Positions 7,051 through 15,910 of a stretch of 32,326 nucleotides of DNA are shown here, in pieces; the first letter of the stretch is position 1, and each line of letters opens with the position of its first letter. The stretch covers positions 1-32,326 of the forward strand of contig JAUCGI010000053.1 in NCBI GenBank assembly GCA_030378035.1. Direction: 5' to 3'. This DNA is from Desulfobacterales bacterium HSG2 (GTDB lineage Bacteria; Desulfobacterota; Desulfobacteria; Desulfobacterales; 4be13). Under the pieces are notes generated by a model. The model was not told the origin of the DNA and did no database searches. It saw only the letters and a program-made list of their open reading frames with translations. The position numbers were made by a program, and so were the translations under genes.

Positions 7051-9420
7051 ATGAAAAAGTTGATTACGGCATTTGTAATTTTCGTTGTATGCTTTACTGT
7101 GAATAGTGCAGTTTATGCACAATATTTTACGTTGGAACAATTGAATGCGTTTCTAACAGATGAAAGGGAAAGATGGGATGTCAAAGGCGATGGTAAAATC
7201 GGTTTGGAGGAGGCAATCCGTGCGTTGCAGGTGGCGGCCGGAATGCAAGCCGACGTTATACGACCGTCCTCACCTGATACAGACACAGGTACGATAAATG
7301 TCTTAGGCAGGGGGAATGAGACATACTATATCCATGATTCCACCGGAAGCGGCGATCCTCTCTATTCCGCAGGCTTAAATGATGAGATTGAACTGTTTCC
7401 CGGAACTTATACTGTCACATTGAATAATTCCACGCAGACCGTAACTGTCGAAGCAGGGGAAAGTGAGTTGCTGGAGGCGGGGAATGTCTGTGTTGCAGGC
7501 ATATCAGCGGGCAAGTTCTATGTCCATGATTCAATGGGAAATGAATTGGATTCCGCTTTTGCCGGTAATGAGATAAATCTGCTTCCCGGCGATTACTCAA
7601 TCCGGGTGAATGACACAGAACAGAGCGCAAGTGTTCAGGCCGGGGAGAAAACGACGGTGACAACGGGAACCATAACTGTATCAAGCAGATTTCTGACAGG
7701 AAATTCCAGATATTATGTCTATGATCCGGACGGGAACAAATTGTCCGATACTCACACCAACAAAGAGATTAAATTTCTTCCCGGAACTTACACAGTATCT
7801 TTGCATGGCACAGTCCAGACCGCAGAGGTTCGGGCGGGTGAGAAAACAACTTTGGCATCGGGGACTGTGACGGTATCAAGCAGCTTCCTGACGGGAAATT
7901 CCACATATTATGTCTATGATCCGGACGGGAACAAGTTGTCCGATACTCACACCAATAAAGAAATCGAACTCTTTCCCGGGACTTACACCGTATCTTTACA
8001 TGATACTGTCCAGACCGCAGAGGTCCGGGCCGGAGAGAAAACGACTTTGGAAGCCGGAACTGTAACTGTGTCAAGCAGTCTTCCGGATGGAAATACCACA
8101 TACTATGTCTATGATCCAGACGGGAACAGGTTACATTATACCTCCACCAATAAGGAGATTGAACTGTTTCCCGGAACTTACATGTTGTATTTACATGATA
8201 CAGAGCGAACCGCAGAGGTCCGGGCTGGCGAGAAAACGACTCTGGCAGCCGGAACTGTAACTGTCTCAAGTCTTTTACTCACGGAAAATTCCACATATTA
8301 TGTCTATGACACGGACGGGAACAGGTTGCATTATACCTCCACCAATAAGGAGATTGAGTTGTTTCCCGGAACTTACACGCTGTATTTACATGATACAGGC
8401 CGAACCGCGGAGGTCCGTGCCGGAGAGAAAACGACTCTGGCAGCCGGAACGGTAACTGTCTCAAGTCTTTTACTCACGGAAAATTCCACATATTATGTCT
8501 ATGATCCAGACGGGAATAAGTTACATTATACCTCCACCAATAAGGAAATTGAACTGTTTCCAGGAACTTATACGCTGTCTTTACATGACACCACCCAGAC
8601 CACAGTGGTCCGCGCCGGTGAGAAAACGACTCTGCCAGCGGGAACCGTAACTGTGTCAAGCAGCTTCCTGACGGGAAATTCCACATATCATGTCTATGAT
8701 CCAGACGGGAAAAAGTTGTCTTATGCTTCCACGAACAAAGAGATCGAACTGTTCCCCGGAACTTATACGCTGTCTTTACATGACACAGTCCGGACCGCAG
8801 AGGTCCGAGCCGGAGAGAAAACAACTCTGGCAGCGGGCACCGTAACTGTGTCAGGCACCGGAAGCAGTACATATTATGTCTATGATTCAACAGGCGTCAG
8901 AGATTCTTTAGAGTCCGCAAAGACCAATGAGGAGGTTGAATTGTTTCCGGGAGCCTATACTCTACGCCTGAATGATACAGAGCGGACGACAAATGTTCAG
9001 GCTGGGGAGAAGACAACTCTGGCAGCGGGCACCGTAACTGTGTCAGGCACCGGAAACACCACATATTATGTCTATGATTCAACAGGCGTCGGAGATTCTT
9101 TAGAGTCCGCAAAGACCAATGAGGAGGTTGAATTGTTTCCGGGAGCCTATACTGTTTGGCTGAATAATACAGAGGGAACGGCAGATGTTCAGGCCGGGAA
9201 AAAAGCGGCGCTGGCGGCGGGGAGTGTGACCATATCGAGATCAGCAGGAGGTTACGCATACTATTATGTTCATGCCCTGGATGGAAATCAACTGTATTCC
9301 AGCTATTCCAGTTCTCGCAAGAATATCGAATTTTTTCCCGGAAGTTACACTGTGACCGTAGGGGATAACAGTCAAACCGTAGTCGTTCAGGCTGGTGAAG
9401 ATATGCTTGTCAATTTTTAA
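7051..9420 (+). CDS. Secreted protein with dockerin-like motif and eleven beta repeats
   Basis: A 789-residue exported protein. A signal peptide (MKKLITAFVIFVVCFTVNSAVYA, likely cut after residue 23) is followed by a short helical region with one EF-hand/dockerin-like calcium loop (DVKGDGKIGLEEAIRALQVAAG, about residues 44-65). Then come eleven consecutive repeats of about 62-65 residues (from about residue 87 to the end), each of the form TVTVSS..TYYVYDPDGN, NKEIELFPGTYTL.LHDT and AEVRAGEKTTLAAG. The repeats resemble PEGA-type beta-sandwich modules that present a carboxylate-rich surface; that is a similarity by pattern only. The central repeats are the most alike, also at DNA level (unit about 195 bp), so copy number has probably changed recently. 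GGAGGTG at 7042-7048 supports the start. A surface or matrix role is inferred. Confidence 0.75.
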   Translation: MKKLITAFVIFVVCFTVNSAVYAQYFTLEQLNAFLTDERERWDVKGDGKIGLEEAIRALQVAAGMQADVIRPSSPDTDTGTINVLGRGNETYYIHDSTGSGDPLYSAGLNDEIELFPGTYTVTLNNSTQTVTVEAGESELLEAGNVCVAGISAGKFYVHDSMGNELDSAFAGNEINLLPGDYSIRVNDTEQSASVQAGEKTTVTTGTITVSSRFLTGNSRYYVYDPDGNKLSDTHTNKEIKFLPGTYTVSLHGTVQTAEVRAGEKTTLASGTVTVSSSFLTGNSTYYVYDPDGNKLSDTHTNKEIELFPGTYTVSLHDTVQTAEVRAGEKTTLEAGTVTVSSSLPDGNTTYYVYDPDGNRLHYTSTNKEIELFPGTYMLYLHDTERTAEVRAGEKTTLAAGTVTVSSLLLTENSTYYVYDTDGNRLHYTSTNKEIELFPGTYTLYLHDTGRTAEVRAGEKTTLAAGTVTVSSLLLTENSTYYVYDPDGNKLHYTSTNKEIELFPGTYTLSLHDTTQTTVVRAGEKTTLPAGTVTVSSSFLTGNSTYHVYDPDGKKLSYASTNKEIELFPGTYTLSLHDTVRTAEVRAGEKTTLAAGTVTVSGTGSSTYYVYDSTGVRDSLESAKTNEEVELFPGAYTLRLNDTERTTNVQAGEKTTLAAGTVTVSGTGNTTYYVYDSTGVGDSLESAKTNEEVELFPGAYTVWLNNTEGTADVQAGKKAALAAGSVTISRSAGGYAYYYVHALDGNQLYSSYSSSRKNIEFFPGSYTVTVGDNSQTVVVQAGEDMLVNF

Positions 9421-9479
9421 CATTAATTTACGAGTAAAAGTCTATCGCTTTCGGTTGCAAGCGAAAAGGAAAAAATCAG

Positions 9480-9587
9480 ATGTCCGAACAAGAAGAACCT
9501 TTTCCAAAGCCTGAAGAGACCAGCCCAAGACATGACGTTAATGTTTTGTATCAAGTATTAAAGGAAATATCAGATGGATTACCTTGA
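9480..9587 (+). CDS. Possible 35-residue leader protein of the toxin-antitoxin-like pair
   Basis: A short frame (MSEQEEPFPKPEETSPRHDV...) has a purine-rich GAAAAGGAAAAAA stretch just upstream and overlaps the start of the next gene by 14 bp. The overlap suggests translational coupling. It is acidic and proline-rich with no recognised domain. It may be a true small gene or the residue of an older antitoxin; conservation would decide. Confidence 0.4.
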   Translation: MSEQEEPFPKPEETSPRHDVNVLYQVLKEISDGLP

Positions 9588-9897
9588 AATAATAACCCGC
9601 TGTTTTGATTCGGACAGTGTTCTCTACTCTCGTCACGCCAGACACGAGATGTTCGAGGAAGAATTTGGCCTTATTACTGATCAGGAGATTTACGAAGCGG
9701 TTAATAACGGTGAAATTATCGAGAGTTACCCTGATGATACACCTTATCCGAGTGTATTAATCTTCGGCATAACAAACACGGGCCGTCCTTTACACACTGT
9801 CTGTGCATACAATGAAGAGGATGAGCAAGTCGTCATTATCACCACATATCAGCCGAATCCTGATAAGTGGGAAGCTTACCGAAGGAGAAAAAAATGA
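9574..9897 (+). CDS. DUF4258 protein, putative toxin (RelE/BrnT-like fold)
   Basis: A 107-residue protein with the DUF4258 pattern: SRHARHEMFEE near residue 20, a helix ITDQEIYEAVNNGEIIESYPDD, then beta strands PSVLIFGI and HTVCAYNEEDEQVVIITTYQPNPDKWE. DUF4258 proteins are compact and often encoded with antitoxin-like partners, and are thought to be ribosome-dependent or free RNases. The TGA stop overlaps the ATG of the YgiT-type gene (ATGA), the usual arrangement for toxin first, antitoxin second. The toxin role is inference from family and neighbour. Confidence 0.75.
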   Translation: MDYLEIITRCFDSDSVLYSRHARHEMFEEEFGLITDQEIYEAVNNGEIIESYPDDTPYPSVLIFGITNTGRPLHTVCAYNEEDEQVVIITTYQPNPDKWEAYRRRKK

Positions 9898-10127
9898 AAT
9901 GTATCGTCTGCCACGGAGAAGATATCCAAATCGAGACCGTAAAAGAAGGATTAAAGATCGAAAATGATCTGGTGTATGTATCTGTCCGCATCCCGCTTTG
10001 TCATACCTGCGGAGAAAGATATTATGACCGTCGCACCATGCAATTTCTGGAAAAACTGAATCGAAAGCTCAGAGAAGAAAGATGGATGAATTTGAAAGAA
10101 GTCGGAAAGATTTTAGAGTATGTATAA
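9894..10127 (+). CDS. YgiT-type zinc finger protein, putative antitoxin
   Basis: A 77-residue protein with two CxxC pairs (CIVC at the N-terminus and CHTC about 38 residues later) that form the YgiT/MqsA N-terminal zinc domain. A short helical tail follows (TMQFLEKLNRKLREERWMNLKEVGKILEY). It lacks the long C-terminal helix-turn-helix of full MqsA. The start is the ATG at 9894, overlapping the stop of the DUF4258 gene. YgiT domains bind and mask partner toxins; here it probably neutralises the DUF4258 protein. Confidence 0.8.
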   Translation: MKCIVCHGEDIQIETVKEGLKIENDLVYVSVRIPLCHTCGERYYDRRTMQFLEKLNRKLREERWMNLKEVGKILEYV

Positions 10128-10274
10128 GTACCTGTCCATAAATTTTTCCGTACTCACCTTTGTGCATCTGTGCCTTTGGGTGAGATATAAAATCCCGGGA
10201 AACTTATGGCCAGCCACTTAGCAGGCTGATGGAAAGATCATTAAAAAACAGAAAGATGAAAAAGAGGAGTAATT

Positions 10275-13200
10275 ATGATCCGTTTCTTCGCAAACCACCC
10301 CACCGCGGCAAATCTCCTGATGCTCATATTCATCGTCATGGGCGTCTCCAGCATTCCGTCGCTTCGCAGGGAAACATTTCCCGATTTCAGCGCGGATAAG
10401 GTTGAGGTCCGGGTGATTTACCCCGGAGCGACTGCGGAAGAGATTGAAGAGGCCGTCTGTCGGCGCATCGAAGATGCAGTTGACGGCGTAAATTATGTGG
10501 ATGAGATCCGCTCGGAAGCCCAGGAGGGGCTTGCCAGAGTCGTTATCGAAATGCAGGAGGGAAAGGACCTTCCCAAGTTCATTGACGACATCAAAACAGA
10601 AGTGGATGCAATTAACGACTTTCCCGATATTGCCGAGGATCCGATTGTGGCCGAACTCGGGCGGACCGACAACGTGGTCTCTGTTGCTGTAACCGGACCC
10701 ATGTTTCCCCCGGACCTGAAAGCCTATTGCGAAGAATTGAAAGACCGGCTTCAGACAGAAGCGGGGATTTCGCTGGTGACCATCCGAGGCTTCTCCGACC
10801 ATCAGATCCGCATCCAGGTCCCCGCACAAACCCTGATGCAATATGGCCTATCCATGAAAGATATCGCGGACGCCATTTCCCGGCAGAGTGTGGACATGCC
10901 CTCGGGAACCATTGAAACCGCGTCACAGGAGATCCTCCTCCGCTTTGCGGATGAGCGCAAGTCGCCGGAGGAATTTGAGAACCTTGTCGTGGCGGCCGGT
11001 GAAAGCGGCGCGGAGATTCGCCTGAGTGACATAGCGGTGATACATGACGTGTTTGAAAAGGATGAGGATAAGATCATCTTTGACGGACAGCGGGCCGGTC
11101 TTCTGGAGATCACCAAAACAAAATCGGAAGACGCGCTCAGGGTGTGTGACGCGATAAAAGCTTTCTTCGAACGTGAGGAGAAAATCAAACCGCCGTCGGT
11201 TCGGTTTACCCTGACCCGGGACAGTTCCTCCATTGTGCGGGACCGTCTGCTGCTTCTCGTCAAAAACGGATGGCAGGGACTAATCCTGGTCTTTCTGACC
11301 ATGTGGCTCTTCTTCAGCTTCCGATTCTCTTTCTGGGTGGCCATGGGGCTTCCGATCTCTTTTCTCGGTGCGCTCTTCTTTCTGCCGATAATCGATTATT
11401 CCTTGAACATGCTGACCATGGTCGGCCTGCTCATCGCGCTCGGCCTGCTCATGGATGACGCGATCGTGATCTCGGAAAATGTGGCCACCCATCTGCAAAA
11501 AGGCAAATCATCGCTGCAAGCCGCAATAGACGGAGTCGGTGAAGTGAAAGTCGGGGTCCTCTCCTCATTCACAACAACGATATGCGTGTTCGGACCGATC
11601 TCCTTTTTGGAAGGCGCGATCGGCAAGATATTAAAAGTCATACCGGTGGTGCTGATACTCGTGCTGGCGGTCAGTCTGGTCGAAGCCTTCTGCATATTGC
11701 CGAATCATCTGGCGCACTCCCTGAAGCATTATGATGCCAAAAAAGAGGGGCGGTTCAGACGCCGCTTCAACTCGGCCATCGAATGGCTCCGGGAGAAGCT
11801 GCTGGGCAGAATGGTCGATTTCGCTGTCAGTTGGCGATATCTCTTTGTGGGGCTGACCATTGCCGCGTTTATCCTGTCCATGGGCGTAATGGCGGCCGGA
11901 TTCCTGAAGTTCCAAGCGTTTCCCGATATTGACGGGGATGTGGTTCAGGCCCGCATTCTCATGCCCCAGGGGACACCGCTCAGTCGCACCCAGGCAGTTG
12001 TGAAACGCATCACAGAGAGCATTCACGAAGTGAATGAGGCGTTCGCTCCGAAACAGCCCGGGGGACAGCCTTTGGTGAAGAATGTCTCTGTGCAGTACAA
12101 TACGAATACGGATGCCAACGAACAAGGCCCCCATGTGGCGACTGTGACCGCGGACCTTCTGAGTGCGGAGGTCAGAGACGCACGAATTGACGACGTGCTG
12201 AACCTTTGGCGGAAAAAGGCCGGGGATATTCCGGATGTGATTTCTCTGAAATTTGGCGAGTCGTCCTTTGGCCCTGCCGGCCGTCCCATTGAAATCCGTG
12301 TGAAAGGAAATGACCTCGAAGAATTGAAAATCGCTTCCTTGGAGGTGCAGGCGTGGTTCAAGTCATACAAAGGCGTTTTCGATATTTCCGATGATCTTCG
12401 CCCCGGAAAGCCGGAGGTCCGTATTCGTATGAGAGAAGGCGCGGCCACTCTGGGCCTGAACGCAAATCTCATCGCGTCGCAACTGCGAAGCGCGTATTAC
12501 GGCAGCACGGTGAGCGAGATTCAGGTTGGTTCCGAGTCTTATGAGATTGACGTGCGGCTTGCGGATGAGGATAAGAACAGTCTCGCGGATCTCACATATT
12601 TCCATGTCACGCTTCCGGACGGAAAGCTGATTCCCATCGGTTCTGTCGCGGTCTTGGAGACGGGCCGGGGATATGCCCGCATCGCAGGTGTTGACGGGCA
12701 GCGCACCGTGACTGTCCAGGGAGACATTGATCCCCGGATGGCCAATGCCGCTGAAATCATCGGCCTGTTTAAAAAGGAATTCCTGCCGACGGTTACGAGC
12801 AAACATCCCGGGATCCGCGTATCTGTGGAGGGAGAAGCCAAAGAATCGGGTAAAACAACCGGTTCCATGCGCCGCGGCTTTCTGATCGGGCTGATCGGCA
12901 TCTTTATTCTGCTCAGTTTCCAGTTCCGCAGTTACATCGAGCCGGCCGTCGTGATGATCGCCATCCCCTTTGCCCTGATCGGCGTGATCTGGGGGCATCT
13001 GCTGATCGGCGTCCAGCTCTGCATGCCGAGCATGATGGGGTTTGTCTCCCTGTCGGGCATTGTGGTCAATGATTCGATACTCCTGGTGGAATTCATCAAA
13101 ATCCGCAGGCGTCAGGGCCAGTCGATCCCGGAAGCAGCCCGCCAGGCAAGCCGGGAGCGGTTCCGGGCGGTCATGCTCACCTCGCTGACCACCGTCGCCG

Positions 13201-13403
13201 GCCTGCTTCCCCTGCTTTCGGAGAAGAGCTTGCAGGCGCAGATACTGATTCCGCTGGCGGTGAGCATTGTCTTCGGGATCATGGCCTCAACAGTGCTGGT
13301 GCTGATTGTGATTCCATCTTTGTATTCGATTCTCGGGGATCTGGGGCTGGCCTCGAAAATTGAAAAAGAAGAGAAGAATGTCATTATGCAGGAGCGGGAA
13401 TGA
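10275..13403 (+). CDS. RND-family efflux transporter permease (AcrB/MexF type)
   Basis: A 1042-residue inner-membrane pump subunit with the standard two-fold layout: TM1 at the N-terminus (MIRFFANHPTAANLLMLIFIVMG), a large periplasmic domain (about 35-330), TM2-6, a second periplasmic domain, and TM8-12. The TM4 proton-relay pair is intact (GLLMDDAIVISENV) and TM10 carries GIVVNDSILLVEF. These proton-driven trimers export hydrophobic compounds, dyes or lipids through an adaptor and outer-membrane channel. Neither an adaptor (membrane fusion) gene nor a TolC-like gene is present, which is unusual since the adaptor normally sits just upstream. GAGGAG before the ATG at 10275 supports the start. 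The substrate cannot be predicted. Confidence 0.92.
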   Translation: MIRFFANHPTAANLLMLIFIVMGVSSIPSLRRETFPDFSADKVEVRVIYPGATAEEIEEAVCRRIEDAVDGVNYVDEIRSEAQEGLARVVIEMQEGKDLPKFIDDIKTEVDAINDFPDIAEDPIVAELGRTDNVVSVAVTGPMFPPDLKAYCEELKDRLQTEAGISLVTIRGFSDHQIRIQVPAQTLMQYGLSMKDIADAISRQSVDMPSGTIETASQEILLRFADERKSPEEFENLVVAAGESGAEIRLSDIAVIHDVFEKDEDKIIFDGQRAGLLEITKTKSEDALRVCDAIKAFFEREEKIKPPSVRFTLTRDSSSIVRDRLLLLVKNGWQGLILVFLTMWLFFSFRFSFWVAMGLPISFLGALFFLPIIDYSLNMLTMVGLLIALGLLMDDAIVISENVATHLQKGKSSLQAAIDGVGEVKVGVLSSFTTTICVFGPISFLEGAIGKILKVIPVVLILVLAVSLVEAFCILPNHLAHSLKHYDAKKEGRFRRRFNSAIEWLREKLLGRMVDFAVSWRYLFVGLTIAAFILSMGVMAAGFLKFQAFPDIDGDVVQARILMPQGTPLSRTQAVVKRITESIHEVNEAFAPKQPGGQPLVKNVSVQYNTNTDANEQGPHVATVTADLLSAEVRDARIDDVLNLWRKKAGDIPDVISLKFGESSFGPAGRPIEIRVKGNDLEELKIASLEVQAWFKSYKGVFDISDDLRPGKPEVRIRMREGAATLGLNANLIASQLRSAYYGSTVSEIQVGSESYEIDVRLADEDKNSLADLTYFHVTLPDGKLIPIGSVAVLETGRGYARIAGVDGQRTVTVQGDIDPRMANAAEIIGLFKKEFLPTVTSKHPGIRVSVEGEAKESGKTTGSMRRGFLIGLIGIFILLSFQFRSYIEPAVVMIAIPFALIGVIWGHLLIGVQLCMPSMMGFVSLSGIVVNDSILLVEFIKIRRRQGQSIPEAARQASRERFRAVMLTSLTTVAGLLPLLSEKSLQAQILIPLAVSIVFGIMASTVLVLIVIPSLYSILGDLGLASKIEKEEKNVIMQERE

Positions 13404-13489
13404 TGAATGGAATTTGCGAAACCTAAATGACTATCAGACGTGGCTTTCCGAACAGGCTGTAAGGACTTGGGAGGTTACATAAATATGTC

Positions 13490-13942
13490 CCCGTAGTCCT
13501 GAACGGGGGAACCGAGATCGAGGGCATTGACATCACCATTGAGTATGATGAGAGGATGCTCGGGGTGGCGGATGTGACGCTGGCGGACGGCATGTTCGGG
13601 CATGAGAGTCACAGGCTGGTCGAAAATTCGGGGGACGGCCGGATCCGCATCGCTCTCTTTGCCCTCACCGGGAACCTGCTCACAGGGGACGGACAGATCC
13701 TCCTCATCAGCTTCGATGTTATCGGAACGAGGCCGAACGGTTCTCGGGTTCACGGGGTTCCGGTGCAATGAGACACCGGTCTCCGACGGGAATGACAGAA
13801 CCCGGGACTCCGGGCTGTCCGGCGGATTTTACGTCGGCGGCGCAGTCTCACAGTGACTCATCCTCGGGACAGAATATGATCCGGGCACGGATGATCCGGA
13901 CGGAGACGGCGTCATCGGCATTGGAGATGCGATTCGGGTGTT
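13490..13942 (+). pseudogene. Decayed cohesin-dockerin gene fragment
   Basis: From 13493 one frame reads a cohesin-like segment: VVLNGGTEIEGIDITIEYDERMLGVADVTLADG, LVENSGDGRIRIALFALTGNLLTGDGQILLISFDVIG, ending at a TGA at 13769. A second frame (mod 0) continues with SGGFYVGGAVSQ, a TGA at 13854, then EYDPGTDDPDGDGVIGIGDAIRVFL, a dockerin-type calcium loop. So a gene ending in a cohesin-like module plus dockerin has lost its start, gained a frameshift and an in-frame stop, and is then interrupted by the transposase-like remnant. No ribosome site is seen. The 90 bp before it are not recognised. Confidence 0.6.
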
Positions 13943-14235
13943 CCTCATTCGCTTCGCACTGTTTCCGGACTCTGCCTGTTTTCGCTTCGAACATGTTCTT
14001 TCGCCACTGCCATGCCAGGCAGATCGCCTGCAATGCCTCCCGGTCGGCGGGCAGAGTTTCCAGTTCCGAAACAACCGCTTCCGCAATGTCATAATAATTC
14101 AGCAGATCCGGCAAAGTCCGGCGAACCTTCCTGACAGATTTGGTTATATTTTTAATTTCAGGCAGTTCGAGAAGATTCAGAGATGTTTCGATGTTTGACC
14201 CGGCCTCTCCGCGGTCGCGGAGTCTTTCCCGAATC
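13943..14235 (-). pseudogene. Transposase-like gene remnant
   Basis: On the minus strand a coherent helical frame runs from about 14235 to 13943. It reads EIRERLRDRGEAGSNIETSLNLLELPEIKNITKSV, then LLNYYDIAEAVVSELETLPADREALQAICLAWQWRKNMFEAKTGRVRKQCEANEE. It has a stop directly upstream, no proper start, and merges at its end into the antisense of the dockerin fragment. The LAWQWRKN...K pattern recalls the C-terminal half of some DUF6399-type transposase-like proteins, but this is a memory-level match. Confidence 0.35.
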
Positions 14236-14249
14236 TCTCTGCCCTACAT

Positions 14250-14402
14250 CTCTTGCTCTTAATCTTATTAATCGAACGGACACGGACAGGATTAAGAGCA
14301 AGAGCAAGAGTAAGATTAAGAGCAAGAGCAAGAGTAAGATTAAGAGCAAGAGCAAGAGCAAGAGCAAGAGCAAGAGCAAGAGCAAGAGCAAGAGCAAGAG
14401 TA
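14250..14402. repeat. AGAGCA-type tandem array with inverted arm
   Basis: 14291-14402 consists of 18-base units (AGAGCAAGAGTAAGATTA) followed by pure AGAGCA hexamers. 14250-14267 (CTCTTGCTCTTAATCTTA) is the exact complement of one unit, so the array can fold back on it. It sits against the 3' end of the minus-strand radical SAM gene. Confidence 0.85.
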
Positions 14403-14404
14403 AG

Positions 14405-15712
14405 CTATAACCGCTGGATAAGGTAAAGATATGTCGGCAGCCGATTCAGCTTTTTTATCTCAAAGAATGACTGTAACAGATCATTCCTCTTCTGACTATC
14501 CATTATAGTCGGCCTTTTCTGATTATCCATTAAAGGGGACAGGTATATAGTGCCTTTGCTGTGAGAAGAATCGGGCACGCTGCGGAGCAATTCGGCAAGG
14601 GACTGGTAGTGGTCAGGCGAAAACTGCTCTCCCAGGAGGAAATTGGCCGTGATTTCAATGTTGCCATACTCCTGATTGATTGCGAGCATCTTCTGGAAAG
14701 CATCACGGATGACGGATATCTTCAGGGGCTTGTTAATGCTTGCCAGAGTGGGTGCGTCAGCAGATTCGAGCCCGATGTTGATATAGGTGTAAAAAGGCAG
14801 GCTGCTGAGATTTCTGAACAATTTGTTTTCAGCTTTGAGCAGGGAATCCACGCTTCCAAACAAGAAAAGTACGGGATTCTTTATGTACGAGTTCCCAAAC
14901 TCAAACGCCCCGAGGGCTTCGGAAGCAGCCATGCATATCCGCTCATCACCCGCTCCGAGTGCATCGTGATTTCCCAGAAACAGGGCATTATAGTTTCCCA
15001 GATTGCAATCATAGAAGGCCTTCAGTTGTCGAATCTGCTCAAGGATATTCTCCTCGGAACGGGCCTGAAATCCCCGGGGTGATTTAACGCAACAGAAATT
15101 GCAATGATAGAGACACCCGTCGGCAATAATGAGCGGGATGACCTCATATTCGACATGACGGGTGTCAGGGGGAAGAACCGACACCCGTTCGCCGATGATC
15201 GAATGCAGCTTTTTCGATTCTTTGTGCAGCGTGGTTTCATCGTTACTGAAAATGAGGCTCAGAAAGTCTCTGATATTGGGAGGTATCCTATCCCGGCGTT
15301 GCATCTCGTAAAGATTTGCATACAACTGGGACCATGCCACAAATGCCTTCGACACATTGGGATCGGTATAAGGATTGAATCCCCAAAGCGAATTGCTGGG
15401 GTAGATGAGACATGGGAGATAATATTCGCCAACACAGTCAATGATGCCCTTGTAGTCTATGACTGCGCCGACCGAATAGAACACCCAGTCATTTCCGTCG
15501 GTCCGTTTCAGCCATTCAGAGGGATGGGGCCAGTTTACGTTGAGGCCCCGAATGAATTTAATTTCACCCTTCAAATTAAACTGGAATTCGTATTCGGATG
15601 TCCTGATCTCAGAATATTTTCCGAACCGCATCGGATAGCCTGCCTTTGTGAAATGGCTGGCACCTTCCTTTTCAATGGTGATTGCCATGTTGTTCAGACT
15701 GTATGATATCAT
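14405..15712 (-). CDS. Radical SAM protein of unknown specificity
   Basis: A 435-residue protein with a radical SAM cluster motif CLYHCNFC at Cys200, Cys204 and Cys207 (CxxxCxxC), which binds a 4Fe-4S cluster and S-adenosylmethionine. Supporting segments are EVIPLIIADGCLYHCNFCCVKSPRGF, a later NIGLESADAPTLASINKP motif (typical of the barrel strand before the C-terminal region), and NIEITANFLLGEQFSPDHYQSLAELL. The first ~190 residues are a separate, unrecognised N-terminal domain. The overall style is near B12-independent, Elp3/BchE-like arrangements, but I do not assign a reaction. The ATG at 15712 with GAAGGA upstream is preferred; the longer frame reaching 15847 only translates the miniature element upstream. 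It is the first of the minus-strand genes and has no operon partner. Confidence 0.75.
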   Translation of the reverse strand: MISYSLNNMAITIEKEGASHFTKAGYPMRFGKYSEIRTSEYEFQFNLKGEIKFIRGLNVNWPHPSEWLKRTDGNDWVFYSVGAVIDYKGIIDCVGEYYLPCLIYPSNSLWGFNPYTDPNVSKAFVAWSQLYANLYEMQRRDRIPPNIRDFLSLIFSNDETTLHKESKKLHSIIGERVSVLPPDTRHVEYEVIPLIIADGCLYHCNFCCVKSPRGFQARSEENILEQIRQLKAFYDCNLGNYNALFLGNHDALGAGDERICMAASEALGAFEFGNSYIKNPVLFLFGSVDSLLKAENKLFRNLSSLPFYTYINIGLESADAPTLASINKPLKISVIRDAFQKMLAINQEYGNIEITANFLLGEQFSPDHYQSLAELLRSVPDSSHSKGTIYLSPLMDNQKRPTIMDSQKRNDLLQSFFEIKKLNRLPTYLYLIQRL

Positions 15713-15745
15713 TTTTTTGCATCCTTCATTTAATATGAAAAGTAG

Positions 15746-15872
15746 CTGAGTACAGGACAAAAAGTGGATTCCGGGTCGGAAATGCCGGGAATCCTGCCGA
15801 TTCCCGGCATTTCCGCCCGGAATGACAGTGTGCCGTTTTCCGGGCATCCGAAGTTTTTTGTCCTGTACACAG
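15746..15872. mobile_element. 127-bp MITE with 9-bp target duplication
   Basis: The ends are CTGAGTACAGGACAAAAA (15746-15763) and its complement with one mismatch (15855-15872). Exact direct repeats GAAAAGTAG flank it at 15737-15745 and 15873-15881. Inside, a longer pair around the words ATTCCGGGTCGGAAATGCCGGGAAT and its complement form a central hairpin (about 15768-15822). It carries no gene and lies about 30 bp upstream of the radical SAM start codon. Confidence 0.8.
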
Positions 15873-15910
15873 GAAAAGTAGTTAACACTTTTTGTCGCTC
15901 TGATTCAGGG

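Noticed and set aside
6882..7106. 74-residue protein rich in KTQKLKNS
   Set aside because: It is a translation of the AACTCAAA array running into the secreted protein gene in another frame.
7415..9259. Minus-strand repeat proteins
   Set aside because: Antisense frames of the secreted beta-repeat gene.
10128..10274. Adaptor gene or regulator before the RND permease
   Set aside because: Only non-coding sequence with a short CTCACC/GGTGAG inverted repeat is present.
14158..14410. Poly-leucine or KSKSKS proteins
   Set aside because: They are by-products of the AGAGCA tandem array.
15713..15847. 45-residue N-terminal extension of the radical SAM protein
   Set aside because: It translates the miniature element and its target duplication; the ATG at 15712 has its own ribosome site.
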